Shown: piece after piece, positions 1 through 10,723 of the stretch
Position numbering within the stretch: the first letter of the stretch is position 1
How the letters are laid out: every line of letters begins with the position of its first letter
Source: Belnapia mucosa
GTDB taxonomy: Bacteria; Pseudomonadota; Alphaproteobacteria; Acetobacterales; Acetobacteraceae
DNA: 64,000 nt
Reading direction: 5' to 3'
Assembly: GCF_016775475.1 (NCBI RefSeq)
Contig: NZ_JAEUXJ010000004.1
Location: forward strand, 310,001 to 374,000
Program-made: the position numbers and the translations under genes
Notes under the pieces: model-generated
The model's database searches: none
Seen by the model: the letters and a program-made list of their open reading frames with translations, nothing else
Told to the model about the DNA's origin: nothing

Positions 1-1089
1 TGCGATGCCGAATATCTTTGGCGGGCGGTGCGGGCGGCGGGCTCCGGCGCGCGCTTCGCCGGCATTACCGGGACCAATGGGAAATCCACCACCACGGCGC
101 TGCTGCACCATCTGCTGCGCGCGGCCGGGCGGGCGGCGGAGGCGGGCGGGAATCTTGGGCCGGCGGCGCTTTCCCTCAATATCTTGGATACCGATGGCGT
201 ATACGCACTCGAGATGTCGTCATACATGTTGGAGCGAATCCAGGGCATGCGCTTCAACCACGCGGTGATGCTCAACCTGTCGCCCGACCATCTCGACCGG
301 CATGGCGATATGGAAGGCTACCGGGCGGCCAAGGCAGGCATCTTCCGCAACCAACGCCCCGAGGATCTGGCCGTGCTCGGCATGGACGATGCCTGGACCG
401 CCGGCATGGCAGCCGGCCTTGCGGCACGGGTCCTGCCCATTTCCGGCGAAGGGCCGCAGTCGGGCGGAATCTGGGGCGAAGGCCGGCTGCTGCGCGACGA
501 GGCCGGGCCGATCCTCGACCTCGCCGAGGCCCCTGCCCTGCCCGGCAGCCACAATGCCCAGAACGCGGCCGCCGCGGCCGCCTCGGCACTCGATCTCGGC
601 CTGACGCGGGCGGAGGTGGCGGCGGGGCTGCGCAGCTATCCCGGCCTGCCGCACCGGCAGGAGCGGGTCGGCGAGTGGCAGGGCATCGCCTTCGTCAATG
701 ACAGCAAAGGCACCAATGCCGACAGCACGGCGCGGGCCCTGGCCAGCTATCCGCGCCTGGTCTGGATCGCCGGCGGCACAGCAAAGGAGGGTGGGATCGA
801 AAGCCTCGTCCCCTTCTTCCCCCGCGTGGCGGAGGCGCTGCTGATCGGCCGCGACGCACCGATCCTAGCGGCGACGCTGGCGGCGCATGGGGTGAAGCAC
901 CGGATCGCCGGGACGCTGGAGGAAGCGGTGCCGGCCGCCGCCGAAGCGGCGCGGGCCGGGGCGGCGCCGGTGGTGCTGCTCTCGCCCGCCTGCGCCAGCT
1001 GGGACCAGTTCACCGGCTTCGAGCAGCGCGGCGCGCGGTTCCGCGCCCTGGTCGCGGCGCTGCCGGGGATGCAAGGGGGGGCCGCCTGA
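1..1089 (+). CDS. murD: UDP-N-acetylmuramoylalanine--D-glutamate ligase, 5' end cut by window
   Basis: MurD adds D-glutamate to UDP-MurNAc-L-Ala in the cytoplasm, using ATP. The frame is already open at base 1, so the N-terminal (UDP-binding) domain lies outside the window; 362 codons remain. The Mur-ligase P-loop GITGTNGKSTTT lies at about bases 61-96. NLSPDHLDRHG follows near base 277, and the C-terminal domain runs through SPACASWDQFTGFEQRG near base 990. Its TGA overlaps the ftsW ATG by one base (TGATG), so the two are probably translationally coupled. An ATG at base 28 is internal and is not the start. Confidence 0.95.
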   Translation, partial: CDAEYLWRAVRAAGSGARFAGITGTNGKSTTTALLHHLLRAAGRAAEAGGNLGPAALSLNILDTDGVYALEMSSYMLERIQGMRFNHAVMLNLSPDHLDRHGDMEGYRAAKAGIFRNQRPEDLAVLGMDDAWTAGMAAGLAARVLPISGEGPQSGGIWGEGRLLRDEAGPILDLAEAPALPGSHNAQNAAAAAASALDLGLTRAEVAAGLRSYPGLPHRQERVGEWQGIAFVNDSKGTNADSTARALASYPRLVWIAGGTAKEGGIESLVPFFPRVAEALLIGRDAPILAATLAAHGVKHRIAGTLEEAVPAAAEAARAGAAPVVLLSPACASWDQFTGFEQRGARFRALVAALPGMQGGAA

Positions 1090-2270
1090 TGGCCATTTCG
1101 CGCTCCGACAATTCCGTCCTCGGCCGCTGGTGGTGGACGGTCGACCGCTGGACGCTGGCGGCGCTGCTGATCCTGATCGGCTTCGGCTATGTCATGATGC
1201 TGGCCGCCAGCCCGGCCGTCGCCGAGCGCGTCATGGGCAGCGGCTCGCGCGAATTGCTGTTCATCAAGCAGGTCGTCTTCCTCGGCCTCGCCGCATCGCT
1301 GATGGTGATGGTCTCGCTGCTGACGCCGCGGAACATCAAGCACCTGGCGATCCTCGGCTGCATAGGCGCGCTGGTGCTGACGGCGGCGACGCTGGTGATC
1401 GGCTTCGAAACCAAGGGCGCGCGGCGCTGGCTGTCCTTCCCGCTGCTCGGCACGATGCAGCCCTCGGAATTCCTCAAGCCCTGCTTCGCCGTGGTCGTCG
1501 CCTGGATGCTGTCGGAGGGCAAGGCGGCGGCGGCGCGCCGGGCGGCGTCGGGTCAGCGCGGCCTCGCGCTGCTGCATCCGCAATGGCTCTGGCCGACCGG
1601 CGCCTTCCTGCTGCTCGCCGTGGTGGCGGTGGTGCTGAAGTCGCAGCCGGATTTCGGCATGCTGATGGTCGTCGTCTCGATGTTCCTGGCGCAGTTCTTC
1701 GTCGCCGGGCTGAACCTCGCCTTTGTCGGCGCGCTCGGCATCGGCGGCATCGGGCTGGCGATCGGTGCCTATTTCACCCTCGACCACGTCCGCAGCCGCG
1801 TCGATCGCTTCCTCGACCCCTCCTCGGGCGACACCTTCCAAATCACCAAGGCCATGGAGGCCTTCGGCAATGGCGGGCTGTTCGGCCGCGGCCCCGGCGA
1901 GGGCCGGGTGAAGAACGCCCTGCCCGACGCCCATGCCGATTTCGTCTTTGCGGTCGCGGGGGAGGAATTCGGCTTCATCGTCTGCCTCGTCATCCTCGCC
2001 CTGTTTGCCTTCGTCGTGGTGCGCGGGCTGATCCGGTTGCTGGGCGAGGCGGAGCTTTTCGTCATCCTGGCGGCGACCGGGCTGCTGGCGCAGTTCGGGC
2101 TGCAGGCCTTCGTCAATATGGCCTCCTCGCTGCACCTCATCCCGACCAAGGGGATGACCCTGCCCTTCGTCTCCTATGGTGGCTCCTCCGTGCTGGCGAT
2201 CGCGCTCGGCATGGGGATGCTGCTGGCGCTGACCCGCAAGCGCGCCTCCCGCGCCGAGGGGGTGGAATGA
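1089..2270 (+). CDS. ftsW: Lipid II polymerase / divisome protein FtsW (SEDS family)
   Basis: This 393-residue polytopic inner-membrane protein is of normal FtsW length. FtsW is the septal peptidoglycan glycosyltransferase, working with its PBP partner at the divisome. About ten hydrophobic segments are visible. The SEDS signatures are present: RSRVDRFLDP near residue 238 and the C-terminal PFVSYGGSS near residue 360. A short cytoplasmic N-terminus precedes the first membrane helix. The start overlaps the murD stop by one base, and the gene's own stop overlaps the murG ATG (ATGA). Confidence 0.96.
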   Translation: MAISRSDNSVLGRWWWTVDRWTLAALLILIGFGYVMMLAASPAVAERVMGSGSRELLFIKQVVFLGLAASLMVMVSLLTPRNIKHLAILGCIGALVLTAATLVIGFETKGARRWLSFPLLGTMQPSEFLKPCFAVVVAWMLSEGKAAAARRAASGQRGLALLHPQWLWPTGAFLLLAVVAVVLKSQPDFGMLMVVVSMFLAQFFVAGLNLAFVGALGIGGIGLAIGAYFTLDHVRSRVDRFLDPSSGDTFQITKAMEAFGNGGLFGRGPGEGRVKNALPDAHADFVFAVAGEEFGFIVCLVILALFAFVVVRGLIRLLGEAELFVILAATGLLAQFGLQAFVNMASSLHLIPTKGMTLPFVSYGGSSVLAIALGMGMLLALTRKRASRAEGVE

Positions 2271-3394
2271 GGGGTCCGATGGTCCACCCCATCGTCATCG
2301 CCGCCGGCGGCACCGGCGGGCACCTCTTCCCGGCCGAGGCGCTGGCGGCGGAGCTGCTGGCGCGCGGGGAGCGGATCGCGCTGATGACCGATGCCCGCTC
2401 CGCCGCCTTCGAGAGCGCGGCCTTCGCCAATGCCGAGCGTTTCGTGCTGCGCGGCTCGGGGCTTTCGGGCCGCGGCGCGGTCAGCGCGGCGCGCGGGGCG
2501 CTGGCCCTGGCGGCCGGGACCTTGCAGGCGCGGCGGCTGGTGCGCCGGCTGGAGGCCTCGGCGGTGGTCGGCTTCGGCGGCTATCCCAGCGTGCCGCCGC
2601 TGATCGCCGCATTGACCATGCTGGGCCGCCGGCCGGTGACGGTGCTGCATGAGCAGAACGCCATCCTCGGCCGCGCCAACCGGCTGCTCAGCACGCGTGC
2701 GGATGCGCTGGCGCTGTCCTATGCCGCGACCGGGCGGGTGCCGCCGGGGGCGCCGGTGCAGGTGGTCGGCAATCCGGTGCGGCCGGCGCTCGCCGCGCTG
2801 GCCGGCTGCGACTATCCGGGGACGGAGGGCGCGCTGCGGCTGCTGGTCCTCGGCGGCTCGCTCGGCGCCCGCATCTTCGCCGATGTGGTGCCGGCCGCCG
2901 TCGCCGCCCTGCCGGAGGCACTGCGCAGCCGCCTCGTCGTCGCCCAGCAATGCCGGGCGGAGGATCTGAACCGGGTGCGCGAGGCCTATGCCGGCGCCAA
3001 TGTTCCGGCGGAACTCTCGCCCTTCTTTCCCGATGTGGCCGGTCGGTTGGCGACGGCGCATCTCGTCATCGCCCGCGCCGGGGCCGGGACGGTGGCGGAA
3101 CTCGCCTGCGCCGGGCGGCCTTCCATCCTGGTGCCGCTGCCGCATGCGATCGACGACCACCAGAAGGCCAATGCCCGCGCCATCGCTGAGGCGGGGGCAG
3201 CCATCGTCATGCCGCAGTCCGAATTCACCCCGGCATCACTCACCGCCGAACTCGCCGCCCGTCTGAGCGATCCTCAGGGGTTGAAGCGCGCTGCCGCATC
3301 CGCCGCCCGGCTCGCCCAGCCGGATGCGGCGAAACGACTTGCCGACCTCGTTCTCTCGCTCGTCAGGGCGCGCGCCGCCCAGGAAACCCGTTGA
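2267..3394 (+). CDS. murG: UDP-GlcNAc--lipid I GlcNAc transferase MurG
   Basis: MurG makes lipid II on the cytoplasmic face of the inner membrane. The 375-residue product begins [23 protein letters not shown], here cited only for its glycine loop GGTGGH at residues 14-19. It also has [12 protein letters not shown] near residue 126, and the C-terminal donor-site run [14 protein letters not shown] followed by [10 protein letters not shown] near residue 290. I chose ATG 2267 because it gives the usual four-base overlap with ftsW; the frame stays open far upstream only as an antiphase reading of ftsW. The stop overlaps the murC ATG by one base. Confidence 0.96.
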   Translation: MRGPMVHPIVIAAGGTGGHLFPAEALAAELLARGERIALMTDARSAAFESAAFANAERFVLRGSGLSGRGAVSAARGALALAAGTLQARRLVRRLEASAVVGFGGYPSVPPLIAALTMLGRRPVTVLHEQNAILGRANRLLSTRADALALSYAATGRVPPGAPVQVVGNPVRPALAALAGCDYPGTEGALRLLVLGGSLGARIFADVVPAAVAALPEALRSRLVVAQQCRAEDLNRVREAYAGANVPAELSPFFPDVAGRLATAHLVIARAGAGTVAELACAGRPSILVPLPHAIDDHQKANARAIAEAGAAIVMPQSEFTPASLTAELAARLSDPQGLKRAAASAARLAQPDAAKRLADLVLSLVRARAAQETR

Positions 3395-4830
3395 TGCGTG
3401 CCCTGCCCCTAACCATCGGTCCCATCCACTTCGTCGGCATCGGCGGCATCGGCATGTCCGGCATCGCGGAGGTGCTGCACAATCTCGGCTACCAGGTGCA
3501 GGGCAGCGACATCGCCGAGGGCTACAACACCGCCCGGCTGCGCGAGGCCGGCATCCCGGTCGCGATCGGCCATGCGGCGGAGAATCTGGGAGGCGCCCAG
3601 GTTGTCGTCGTCTCGACCGCCGTCAAGAAGGACAATCCGGAAGTCCAGGCGGCCCGCGCTGCGCTGATCCCGGTGGTGCGCCGGGCCGAGATGCTGGCCG
3701 AGCTGATGCGGCTGAAATGGTCCGTCGCGGTCGGCGGCACCCATGGCAAGACCACCACCACCAGCCTGGTCGCCTGCGTGCTGGAAGCGGCGAAGATCGA
3801 CCCGACCGTCATCAATGGCGGCATCGTCAATGCCTATGGCACCAATACCCGCCTCGGCGACGGCGACTGGATGGTGGTCGAGGCGGATGAGAGCGATGGC
3901 AGCTTCCTCCGCCTGCCCTCCGTCGTCGCCATCGTCACCAATATGGATCCCGAGCATCTGGACCATTGGGGCACGGCGGAGGCGATGAAGGAGGGCTTTG
4001 CCCAATTCGTCTCCAACATCCCCTTCTATGGCTTCGCCGTGCTCTGCCTCGACCACCCCGAGGTGCAGGCGATGATCCCGAAGCTCGACCGGCGTATCGT
4101 CACCTATGGCTTCTCGCCCCAGGCCGATGTGCGGGCGGAACGCGTCATCACCGACCGGATGGGCGCGACCTTCGAGGTGGTGGTGCAGGACCGCGTGACG
4201 CGGCGCAGCCGGACGATGAAGCCCTTCCGCCTGCCGATGCTCGGCCAGCACAATGTCCAGAACGCGCTGGCCGCCATCGCCGTTGGCGTCGAGATGGATA
4301 TCGACGAGGCGACGATCCGCAGCGCGCTGGCCGGCTTCAAGGGCGTGAAGCGGCGCTTCACCCGCGTCGGCGAGGCGGGCGGCATCACCGTCATCGATGA
4401 CTACGGCCATCATCCGGTCGAGATCGCCGCGGTGCTGAAGGCGGCGCGGCAGGCCGGCGCGCGGGACGTGATCGCGGTGGTGCAGCCGCACCGCTATTCC
4501 CGCCTCGCCACGCTCTTCGAGGAATTCTCGAAGTGCATGAACGATGCCGGCACGGTCATCGTCGCCGATGTCTATGCCGCCGGCGAGGCGCCGATCCCGG
4601 GGATCGACAAGGATTCGCTGGTTGAGGGGCTGCGCGCCCGCGGCCATCGCAGCGTCGTCGCCCTCCCCGGGCCGGAGAGCCTGGCCGAGATGATCCATGC
4701 CATCGCCAAGCCGGGCGACTACGTCGTCTGCCTCGGCGCCGGCAGCATCACCGGCTGGGCGCATGCGCTGCCCGAGCAGCTCTCCGCATTGCAGCCCGGT
4801 TTCCGGCCGACGCCGCTGAGGCGGGCATGA
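3394..4830 (+). CDS. murC: UDP-N-acetylmuramate--L-alanine ligase
   Basis: MurC adds the first amino acid, L-Ala, to UDP-MurNAc. The protein has 478 residues, typical of the family. The N-terminal Rossmann loop is [17 protein letters not shown] near residue 10. The ATP-binding loop [11 protein letters not shown] is near residue 114, EADESDGSF near 165 and [10 protein letters not shown] near 331. I prefer ATG 3394 (TGATG overlap with murG) to the TTG one codon upstream. It overlaps murB by four bases. Confidence 0.96.
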   Translation: MRALPLTIGPIHFVGIGGIGMSGIAEVLHNLGYQVQGSDIAEGYNTARLREAGIPVAIGHAAENLGGAQVVVVSTAVKKDNPEVQAARAALIPVVRRAEMLAELMRLKWSVAVGGTHGKTTTTSLVACVLEAAKIDPTVINGGIVNAYGTNTRLGDGDWMVVEADESDGSFLRLPSVVAIVTNMDPEHLDHWGTAEAMKEGFAQFVSNIPFYGFAVLCLDHPEVQAMIPKLDRRIVTYGFSPQADVRAERVITDRMGATFEVVVQDRVTRRSRTMKPFRLPMLGQHNVQNALAAIAVGVEMDIDEATIRSALAGFKGVKRRFTRVGEAGGITVIDDYGHHPVEIAAVLKAARQAGARDVIAVVQPHRYSRLATLFEEFSKCMNDAGTVIVADVYAAGEAPIPGIDKDSLVEGLRARGHRSVVALPGPESLAEMIHAIAKPGDYVVCLGAGSITGWAHALPEQLSALQPGFRPTPLRRA

Positions 4831-5720
4831 GCGCGCGTGACATGATCCACGCCATCCCGCATCTCCGCGGCCGGGTCCGGGCGGGAGTGCCGCTGGCGCC
4901 GCTCACCTGGTTCCGCGTCGGCGGGCCGGCGGAATGGCTGGTGCGGCCGGCGGATGCCGAGGATCTGGTGGCGCTGCTCGCCGGCCTCGCGCCGGGGATG
5001 CCGCTGACGGTGCTCGGCGCCGCCTCCAACCTCATCATCCGCGATGGCGGGCTGCCGGGCGTCGCGCTACGGCTCGGCGGCCCCTTCGCCGAGGTGGTGG
5101 TGGAGGCGGATGGAATCGTCGCCGGCGCCGCGGCGCTCGACATGACCGTTGCCGAGCATGCGGCGGCGGCGGGGCTGGCCGGCCTCGAATTCCTCTCCGG
5201 CATCCCGGGCAGCATTGGCGGCGCGGTGGCGATGAATGCCGGCGCCTATGGGGCCGAGGTGAAGGACGCGCTCGACTGGGCCGAGCTGGCGACGCCCGCC
5301 GGCCTGGTGCGGCTGACGGCGGCGGAGCTTGATCTGTCCTACCGCCATGCCGCGCTGCCGCCAGGCGGCGTCGTCACCCGCGCCCGATTCCATGCCTGGC
5401 CGGGCGACCCGGCGCCGCGCATGGCGGAGATCCGTGCGGCGCGGGAGGCGGCGCAGCCGGTCCGCGCCCGCACCGGCGGATCGACCTTCAAGAACCCGCC
5501 CGGCCACAAGGCCTGGGCGCTGATCGATGCGGCCGGCTGCCGCGGCCTGACCCGCGGCGGCGCGCAGGTCTCGGAGAAGCACTGCAATTTCCTGCTCAAC
5601 ACCGGCACCGCCACGGCGGCGGAGCTGGAAGCGCTCGGCGAAGAGGTCCGCGCCCGGGTGCTCGACCTCAGCGGCATCTCCCTGGAGTGGGAGATCAAAC
5701 GGCTCGGAGTGCCGGCATGA
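4827..5720 (+). CDS. murB: UDP-N-acetylenolpyruvoylglucosamine reductase
   Basis: MurB is the FAD-dependent reductase that makes UDP-MurNAc. The 297-residue product has the FAD-binding stretch [13 protein letters not shown] near residue 65 and [18 protein letters not shown] near residue 125. [16 protein letters not shown] near residue 215 contains the serine expected to protonate the product. The C-terminal EKHCNFLLN block follows. It overlaps murC upstream and ddl downstream (ATGA in both cases). Confidence 0.96.
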   Translation: MSARDMIHAIPHLRGRVRAGVPLAPLTWFRVGGPAEWLVRPADAEDLVALLAGLAPGMPLTVLGAASNLIIRDGGLPGVALRLGGPFAEVVVEADGIVAGAAALDMTVAEHAAAAGLAGLEFLSGIPGSIGGAVAMNAGAYGAEVKDALDWAELATPAGLVRLTAAELDLSYRHAALPPGGVVTRARFHAWPGDPAPRMAEIRAAREAAQPVRARTGGSTFKNPPGHKAWALIDAAGCRGLTRGGAQVSEKHCNFLLNTGTATAAELEALGEEVRARVLDLSGISLEWEIKRLGVPA

Positions 5721-6640
5721 CCCATGTTGCCGTGCTGCATGGCGGCATCTCGGCAGAGCGCGAGGTCAGCCTCGCCTCCGGCCAGCAATGCGTGGCGGCG
5801 CTGCGCGAGGCCGGGTTCGAGGTGACGCCGATCGATGTCGGCCCCGACCTCGCCGCGACCATCGCGGCGCTGCGGGCGGCGAAGCCGGATGTGGTCTTCA
5901 ACGCCCTGCATGGCCGGTTCGGAGAGGATGGCTGCATCCAGGGCGTGCTGGACTGGCTGGGCCTTCCCTATACCCATTCCGGCCTGCGCGCCTCAGCGCT
6001 CGCCATGGACAAGGTCGCCGCCAAGGCGGTGTTCCGCGCCGCCGGCCTGCCGGTGCCCGCGCACCGGCTGCTGGAACCAGAGGAGCTGGAGGCGGAGGAC
6101 CCGCTGCCGCGCCCCTATGTGGTGAAGCCGGTGAATGAGGGTTCCTCGGTCGGCGTGCATATCCTCCGCAAGGGTGACAACCGCCGGGCCGAGATCGCCC
6201 GCGGCTGGCGCTTCGGCAAGACCGTGCTGGCGGAAGAGTTCATCCCCGGCCGGGAGCTGACGGTCGGCGTGCTCGGCGACCGCGCCCTGGCGGTGACCGA
6301 CATCATCGCCGATGCGGGCGAGTTCTATGACTATTCCTCGAAATATGCCGAGGGCGGCTCCCGCCATGTGGTGCCGGCCGTGATCCATCCCTCAGTGCGG
6401 GAACAGGCGATGGAGGTCGCGCTGGCCGCGCATCGCGCGCTCGGATGCCGTGGCGCCACGCGGGCGGATTTCCGCTATGACGATACCGCGGGCGAGCCGG
6501 GACGGCTCGTGCTGCTGGAAGTGAATACCCAACCCGGGCTGACGCCGACCTCGCTGCTGCCCGAACAGGCGGCGCATGCCGGCATCGGCTTCCCCGCGCT
6601 TTGCGCCTGGATGGTGGAGCAGGCCCGACATGGCCCCTGA
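5717..6640 (+). CDS. ddl: D-alanine--D-alanine ligase
   Basis: This ATP-grasp ligase makes the D-Ala-D-Ala terminus of the peptidoglycan stem; 307 residues. [15 protein letters not shown] is at the N-terminus, [15 protein letters not shown] near residue 60, [11 protein letters not shown] near 136 and [17 protein letters not shown] near 268. The ATG at 5717 overlaps the murB stop. A GTG 30 bases upstream in frame would add ten non-family residues and was not used. The 3' end overlaps ftsQ by 11 bases. Confidence 0.95.
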   Translation: MTHVAVLHGGISAEREVSLASGQQCVAALREAGFEVTPIDVGPDLAATIAALRAAKPDVVFNALHGRFGEDGCIQGVLDWLGLPYTHSGLRASALAMDKVAAKAVFRAAGLPVPAHRLLEPEELEAEDPLPRPYVVKPVNEGSSVGVHILRKGDNRRAEIARGWRFGKTVLAEEFIPGRELTVGVLGDRALAVTDIIADAGEFYDYSSKYAEGGSRHVVPAVIHPSVREQAMEVALAAHRALGCRGATRADFRYDDTAGEPGRLVLLEVNTQPGLTPTSLLPEQAAHAGIGFPALCAWMVEQARHGP

Positions 6641-7526
6641 ACCCGCCCGCAATCGCCCGCCGACCCGCCGCCGGCGGGCCGAGGCGACTCCCTCCCGCCC
6701 CACGCGGCTGCGGCTCTGGCTGCGCCGGCGGCGCGGCCTGCTGCGCCCGGCCGGGCTGGCGCTCGGCGCCGGCGGGCTGCTGGTCGCGGCCGGCCTCGCC
6801 TTCATGGCAGCCGATCCGGCCGGCCGCATCGCCGCGCTCTGGGACGGCGCCGCCGAGATCGCCGGCGATGCCGGGCTGACCGTACAGGAGGTGGTGCTGG
6901 AGGGCAGCCGCAACACGCCACCTGACCTGGTGCGCGAAGCCCTCTCGATTCGCCGCGGCGATCCCATCCTCGCCTTCGACCCGCAGGCGGCGAAGGAGCG
7001 GCTGGAGATGATCGCCTGGGTGAACTCGGCGCATGTCGAGCGGCACCTGAACGGGCTGATCCGGGTGCGGATCACCGAGCGCCAGCCCTTTGCCATCTGG
7101 CAGCGCGAGGGCCGCTTCTCCGTCATCGACGAGAAGGGCGAGGTCGTCTCCTCGGAGAATATCGGCGCCTTCGGCCGGTTGCCGCTGGTCGTCGGCGCCG
7201 GCGCCAACCGCCTGGCCGGCTCGATGATCGAGCTGATGCGGGCGGTGCCGGAGGTGCAGGAGCGCACCCATGCGCTGGTCCGCGTGGCGGAGCGGCGCTG
7301 GAACCTCAGGCTGCGCAACGGCGTCGATGTCCTGCTGCCGGATGGGCAGGAAGCGGCGGCGCTGACCCGCCTGGCCGAGCTGCAGCAGAAGCAGGGTCTG
7401 CTCGACCGGCCGCTGGCCGCGATCGACCTGCGCCTGCCGGACAAGCTGGTGCTGCGCCTGCCCTCGCAGGGATCGCCCGCGCCACTGGAGCCGACGGTGC
7501 AACGGGTGAGGAGCGGCCGGGGATGA
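6630..7526 (+). CDS. ftsQ: Cell division protein FtsQ
   Basis: FtsQ is a bitopic inner-membrane protein that links the cytoplasmic and periplasmic parts of the divisome; 298 residues. A long Arg/Pro-rich cytoplasmic tail (about 35 residues) precedes one membrane helix near residues 41-60. The POTRA domain then starts at [14 protein letters not shown] near residue 84, followed by the FtsQ beta domain ([16 protein letters not shown]). ATG 6630 lies inside the end of ddl; upstream in-frame starts would only read ddl out of frame. Confidence 0.92.
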   Translation: MAPEPARNRPPTRRRRAEATPSRPTRLRLWLRRRRGLLRPAGLALGAGGLLVAAGLAFMAADPAGRIAALWDGAAEIAGDAGLTVQEVVLEGSRNTPPDLVREALSIRRGDPILAFDPQAAKERLEMIAWVNSAHVERHLNGLIRVRITERQPFAIWQREGRFSVIDEKGEVVSSENIGAFGRLPLVVGAGANRLAGSMIELMRAVPEVQERTHALVRVAERRWNLRLRNGVDVLLPDGQEAAALTRLAELQQKQGLLDRPLAAIDLRLPDKLVLRLPSQGSPAPLEPTVQRVRSGRG

Positions 7527-8818
7527 ACCAGATTGCCCGCCTCGGCCAGAATGAAGGCCCGCCCGTGCAGGGCCGCCGCCGGCGCAATGCCCGCAGCGGC
7601 ATCTTCGGCGTGCTGGATATCGGCTCGACCAAGATCGTCTGCATCATCGCCCGCATCGAGAATGACGGCGAGCCGCGGGCGCTGGGTTTCGGCTGGCAGC
7701 GGGCGCGTGGCATCAAGGGCGGGAACATCGTCGATCTCGAGGAGGCGGAGCGCGCCATCCGCGCCGCGGTCGGCCAGGCGGAGGAGATGGCGGATACCCA
7801 GCTGAAGGGCGCCATCGTCAACCTCTCCTGCGGCCAGCCCGAGTCGCGGCAGCAGAATATCCAATGGCCGATCGGCGGCCGCGCCATCACCGAGGCCGAT
7901 CTCCGCGCCATCATGAATGAGGGCCGCCGCCGCAGCGTCGAGGACGGGCGGGAGACGGTGCATGCCTTCCCGCTCGGCTTCACCGTGGATGCAACGCCGG
8001 GTGCCGAGGATCCGCGCGGCATGATCTGCGAAAACCTCGCGGCCCGGCTGCACATGGTCGATGCGGCGCAGGCCTCCCTGCTCAATCTGGGTGCGACGCT
8101 GCTGCGCTGCGACCTGGTGGTGGAGGAATTGGTCTCCGCCCCCTTTGCCGGAGGCCTCGCCACGCTGGTCGAGGACGAGAAGCAGCTCGGCGCCACGGTC
8201 ATCGATATGGGCGGCGGCACCACCAGCCTCGCGGTCTTCGCCGAGGGACACCTGTTGCACACGGCGCAGATCCCCTTCGGCGGCTGGAACGTCACCAACG
8301 ACCTGGCGCGCGGCCTCTCGACGCCGATCGCCCATGCCGAGCGGCTGAAGACGCTGCATGGCGGCGTGCTCGGCGCACCGGATGACGAGCGGGAATGGTT
8401 GCCCGTGCCGCAGGTCGGCGAGGAGGAGGACCAGATCGCCCGCGTCCCCCGCGCCATGATCATCGGCATCATCCGCCCGCGGCTGGAAGAGACCTTTGAG
8501 ATGGTCAAGGACCAGCTCGAGGCTGCCGGACTCAGCCGCGAGATCGGTCGGCGCGTGGTGCTGACCGGCGGCGCCAGCCAGCTGGTCGGCGCGCGCGAAT
8601 TGGCGGCGCGGGTGCTGGACCGGCAAGTGCGACTCGGCCGGCCGCATCCGGTGCGCGGCCTGCCCGAAACTGCCTCCGGCCCCGCCTTCGCCGCGCCGCT
8701 CGGCCTGCTGGCTTGGGGCGCCGGCGAAGGAAGGCCACTGCTCGATTTGCTGCCGGGGCTGGAGCGGCCGACCAGCCGATTCCGTCGCCTCGTCAACTGG
8801 CTGCGGGACTTCGCATGA
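7523..8818 (+). CDS. ftsA: Cell division protein FtsA
   Basis: FtsA is the actin-fold protein that tethers FtsZ filaments to the membrane; 431 residues. After a basic leader of about 25 residues come [13 protein letters not shown] (phosphate 1), then [12 protein letters not shown] near residue 230 (phosphate 2) and [13 protein letters not shown] near residue 347 (adenosine loop). The C-terminus, [12 protein letters not shown], has the expected amphipathic membrane-targeting character. It overlaps ftsQ by four bases. A 112-base gap follows before ftsZ. Confidence 0.95.
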   Translation: MNQIARLGQNEGPPVQGRRRRNARSGIFGVLDIGSTKIVCIIARIENDGEPRALGFGWQRARGIKGGNIVDLEEAERAIRAAVGQAEEMADTQLKGAIVNLSCGQPESRQQNIQWPIGGRAITEADLRAIMNEGRRRSVEDGRETVHAFPLGFTVDATPGAEDPRGMICENLAARLHMVDAAQASLLNLGATLLRCDLVVEELVSAPFAGGLATLVEDEKQLGATVIDMGGGTTSLAVFAEGHLLHTAQIPFGGWNVTNDLARGLSTPIAHAERLKTLHGGVLGAPDDEREWLPVPQVGEEEDQIARVPRAMIIGIIRPRLEETFEMVKDQLEAAGLSREIGRRVVLTGGASQLVGARELAARVLDRQVRLGRPHPVRGLPETASGPAFAAPLGLLAWGAGEGRPLLDLLPGLERPTSRFRRLVNWLRDFA

Positions 8819-8930
8819 TGCCGCCGCGCCACATCGCCCTGTGGATTACGGGGATGGAATGCGCCCTTCGCATTCAGCCCCGCGACACGACTCGCCCAAC
8901 CCGTTTACGTTCCCGCGAGGAGACCTTCGC

Positions 8931-10466
8931 ATGACCCTGAACTTGACCCTGCCCGTGACGCAACACACCGATTTCAGCCCGCGCATCACCGTCATCGGCG
9001 TCGGCGGCGGCGGGACCAATGCGGTCAACAACATGATCGCCATGGGTCTCGAAGGGGTCGAGTTCGTCGTCGCCAATACGGATGCCCAGTCGCTGGTGCA
9101 TTCCAAGGCGGAGAAGCGGGTGCAGCTCGGCCCGCATCTGACGCAGGGCCTGGGCGCCGGTGCGAAGCCCGAGATCGGCCGCGCCGCCGCCGAGGAAGCA
9201 ACCGAGGACCTGGCCCGGCATCTCGATGGCTGCCACATGGTCTTCATCACCGCGGGCATGGGTGGCGGGACGGGCACGGGCGCGGCGCCGGTCATCGCCC
9301 GGATGGCGCGGGAGCGGGGCGTGCTGACGGTGGGCGTGGTGACGAAGCCCTTCGACTTCGAAGGGCCGAAGCGCAAGCGCGCCTCCGAGGCGGGCATCGA
9401 GGAGCTGCAGAATTTCGTCGACACGCTGATCATCATCCCGAACCAGAACCTGTTCCGGATGGCGACGGAGCGCACCACCTTCGCCGAGGCCTTCAAGCTG
9501 GCCGATGAGGTGCTGTACGACGGCGTGCGCGGCGTGACCGACCTGATGATCAAGCCGGGCCTGGTGAACCTCGACTTCGCCGATATCCGCACCGTCATGG
9601 CGGAGATGGGCAAGGCGGTGATGGGCACCGGTGAGGCCGATGGCGACGACCGCGCGGTGAAGGCCGCCGAGCGCGCCATCAGCAACCCGCTGCTGGACGA
9701 CGCCTCGCTGCGCGGCGCCCGCGGCGTGCTGATCAACATCACCGGCGGCTACGACATGACCCTGTTCGAGGTCGACGAGGCCGCGAACCGCATCCGCAAG
9801 GAAGTGGACGAGGATGCGCAGATCATCTTCGGCACCTCGGTCGAGGAAGACCTGAACGGCCGCCTCCGCGTGTCCGTCGTCGCTACCGGTATCGATGCGC
9901 AGCAGGTCCAGGCCTCCCCGGCCGCGGCGCAGGCGGCGGCCCAGCAGGCGCCCGTGGCGCAGCCGGCCGGTCCCGGCCTGACCATGCTGCCCGGCGGCCG
10001 CCCGGGCCGTCCGGCCGCCACCATGGCTCCGGGCGCGCTGCGCAGCGCGCCGGCGGCGGTGCCGGTGCGCGGTGGCGCGCTGCGGGCCCCGGTCGCGGCG
10101 CCGGCCACCGCCCCGGTGGCCAACGCGGCCCCGACCATGGCGGCCTCGGCCGTGGTGGCGCAGCCCGAGGAAGCCGCCCCGGTCCTGGCCCCGGTGACGG
10201 TGGTGCCCGAGCAGCAGCAGCGCCGCCCGGCCGCGGTGGCCAGCCAGCCGGTCGCCGCGCCGCAGGCCCCGGTCAGCGGCATCGGCCGGTTGTTCCGGAC
10301 CGTGACCGGCGCCGCCACCAACGGCATGCGCCGCACCCTGCCGGAGCCGGCCCCGGCCCCGGTCGCGCCGCGGCTGGACCAGCCGGCGCCTCAGCGCCCG
10401 GCCGAGCCCCCGCAGGGCCAGGTCGATTTCGAGATTCCGGCCTTCCTGCGTCGCCAGGCGAACTAA
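8931..10466 (+). CDS. ftsZ: Cell division protein FtsZ
   Basis: FtsZ is the tubulin-like GTPase that forms the Z ring. The 511-residue protein is long even for alphaproteobacteria. The GTPase core covers about residues 15-325 and includes [12 protein letters not shown] and the tubulin signature [10 protein letters not shown] near residue 110. A disordered Ala/Pro-rich linker of about 165 residues follows. The C-terminal conserved peptide IPAFLRRQ, which binds FtsA, sits just before the stop. ATG 8931 has an AGGAGA ribosome site at 8918-8923; an ATG at 8841 would add 30 unrelated residues. A hairpin terminator follows the gene. Confidence 0.97.
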   Translation: MTLNLTLPVTQHTDFSPRITVIGVGGGGTNAVNNMIAMGLEGVEFVVANTDAQSLVHSKAEKRVQLGPHLTQGLGAGAKPEIGRAAAEEATEDLARHLDGCHMVFITAGMGGGTGTGAAPVIARMARERGVLTVGVVTKPFDFEGPKRKRASEAGIEELQNFVDTLIIIPNQNLFRMATERTTFAEAFKLADEVLYDGVRGVTDLMIKPGLVNLDFADIRTVMAEMGKAVMGTGEADGDDRAVKAAERAISNPLLDDASLRGARGVLINITGGYDMTLFEVDEAANRIRKEVDEDAQIIFGTSVEEDLNGRLRVSVVATGIDAQQVQASPAAAQAAAQQAPVAQPAGPGLTMLPGGRPGRPAATMAPGALRSAPAAVPVRGGALRAPVAAPATAPVANAAPTMAASAVVAQPEEAAPVLAPVTVVPEQQQRRPAAVASQPVAAPQAPVSGIGRLFRTVTGAATNGMRRTLPEPAPAPVAPRLDQPAPQRPAEPPQGQVDFEIPAFLRRQAN

Positions 10467-10493
10467 ACCGGGCGACAGGACGTTGAGTTTGTG

Positions 10494-10520
10494 CGGGCCG
10501 CCCCTTGGGGCGGCCCGTTT
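10494..10520 (+). terminator. Rho-independent terminator after ftsZ
   Basis: An 11-base perfect GC-rich inverted repeat (arms 10494-10504 and 10507-10517) starts 28 bases after the ftsZ stop and is followed by TTT. The central bases form a minimal loop. It probably closes the dcw transcript before lpxC. Confidence 0.75.
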
Positions 10521-10554
10521 CATGTACGCCCCATCCGATAATCCGGTTCCGTGT

Positions 10555-10640
10555 CACGAACGGCAAAAAGCCCAGCCGAATCAATATTTTGCTTCGTAAT
10601 ATGGGGTAATAAGCCTTGACTCGCGGAACCCCTGCCGGGA
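10555..10640 (+). promoter_or_regulatory. AT-rich leader, probable lpxC promoter region
   Basis: Just after the ftsZ terminator the sequence becomes unusually AT-rich for this genome (10575-10620, with AATATTTTGC, TAATAT and TAATAA). A TTGACT at 10616 resembles a -35 box, but the sequence 17 bases on (GATGCC) is a poor -10, so I do not assign exact boxes. The position between a terminator and lpxC supports a promoter here. Confidence 0.3.
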
Positions 10641-10723
10641 TGCCAGGTATTGCCCTGGGAAAGCGCCGCGACGCGGTGCGCCAGACTTCCTTCGGGACAG
10701 CTGGCCATGATGCAGGGGTTGGC

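Noticed and set aside
747..2135. Long minus-strand open frame opposite murD/ftsW (and similar ones at 3409-4764, 8874-10523, 10520-11725)
   Set aside because: Antisense frames of strong conserved genes in a GC-rich genome; Arg/Ala/Gly/His-rich translations without domains.
1130..2266. In-frame upstream extension of murG through ftsW
   Set aside because: Out-of-frame reading of ftsW; murG starts at the ATGA overlap.
8841..8930. N-terminal extension of FtsZ
   Set aside because: Adds 30 unrelated residues and lacks the AGGAGA site present at 8931.
10616..10644. TTGACT at 10616 as the -35 box of a sigma-70 promoter for lpxC
   Set aside because: No acceptable -10 at 16-18 bases; kept only as a general promoter region.
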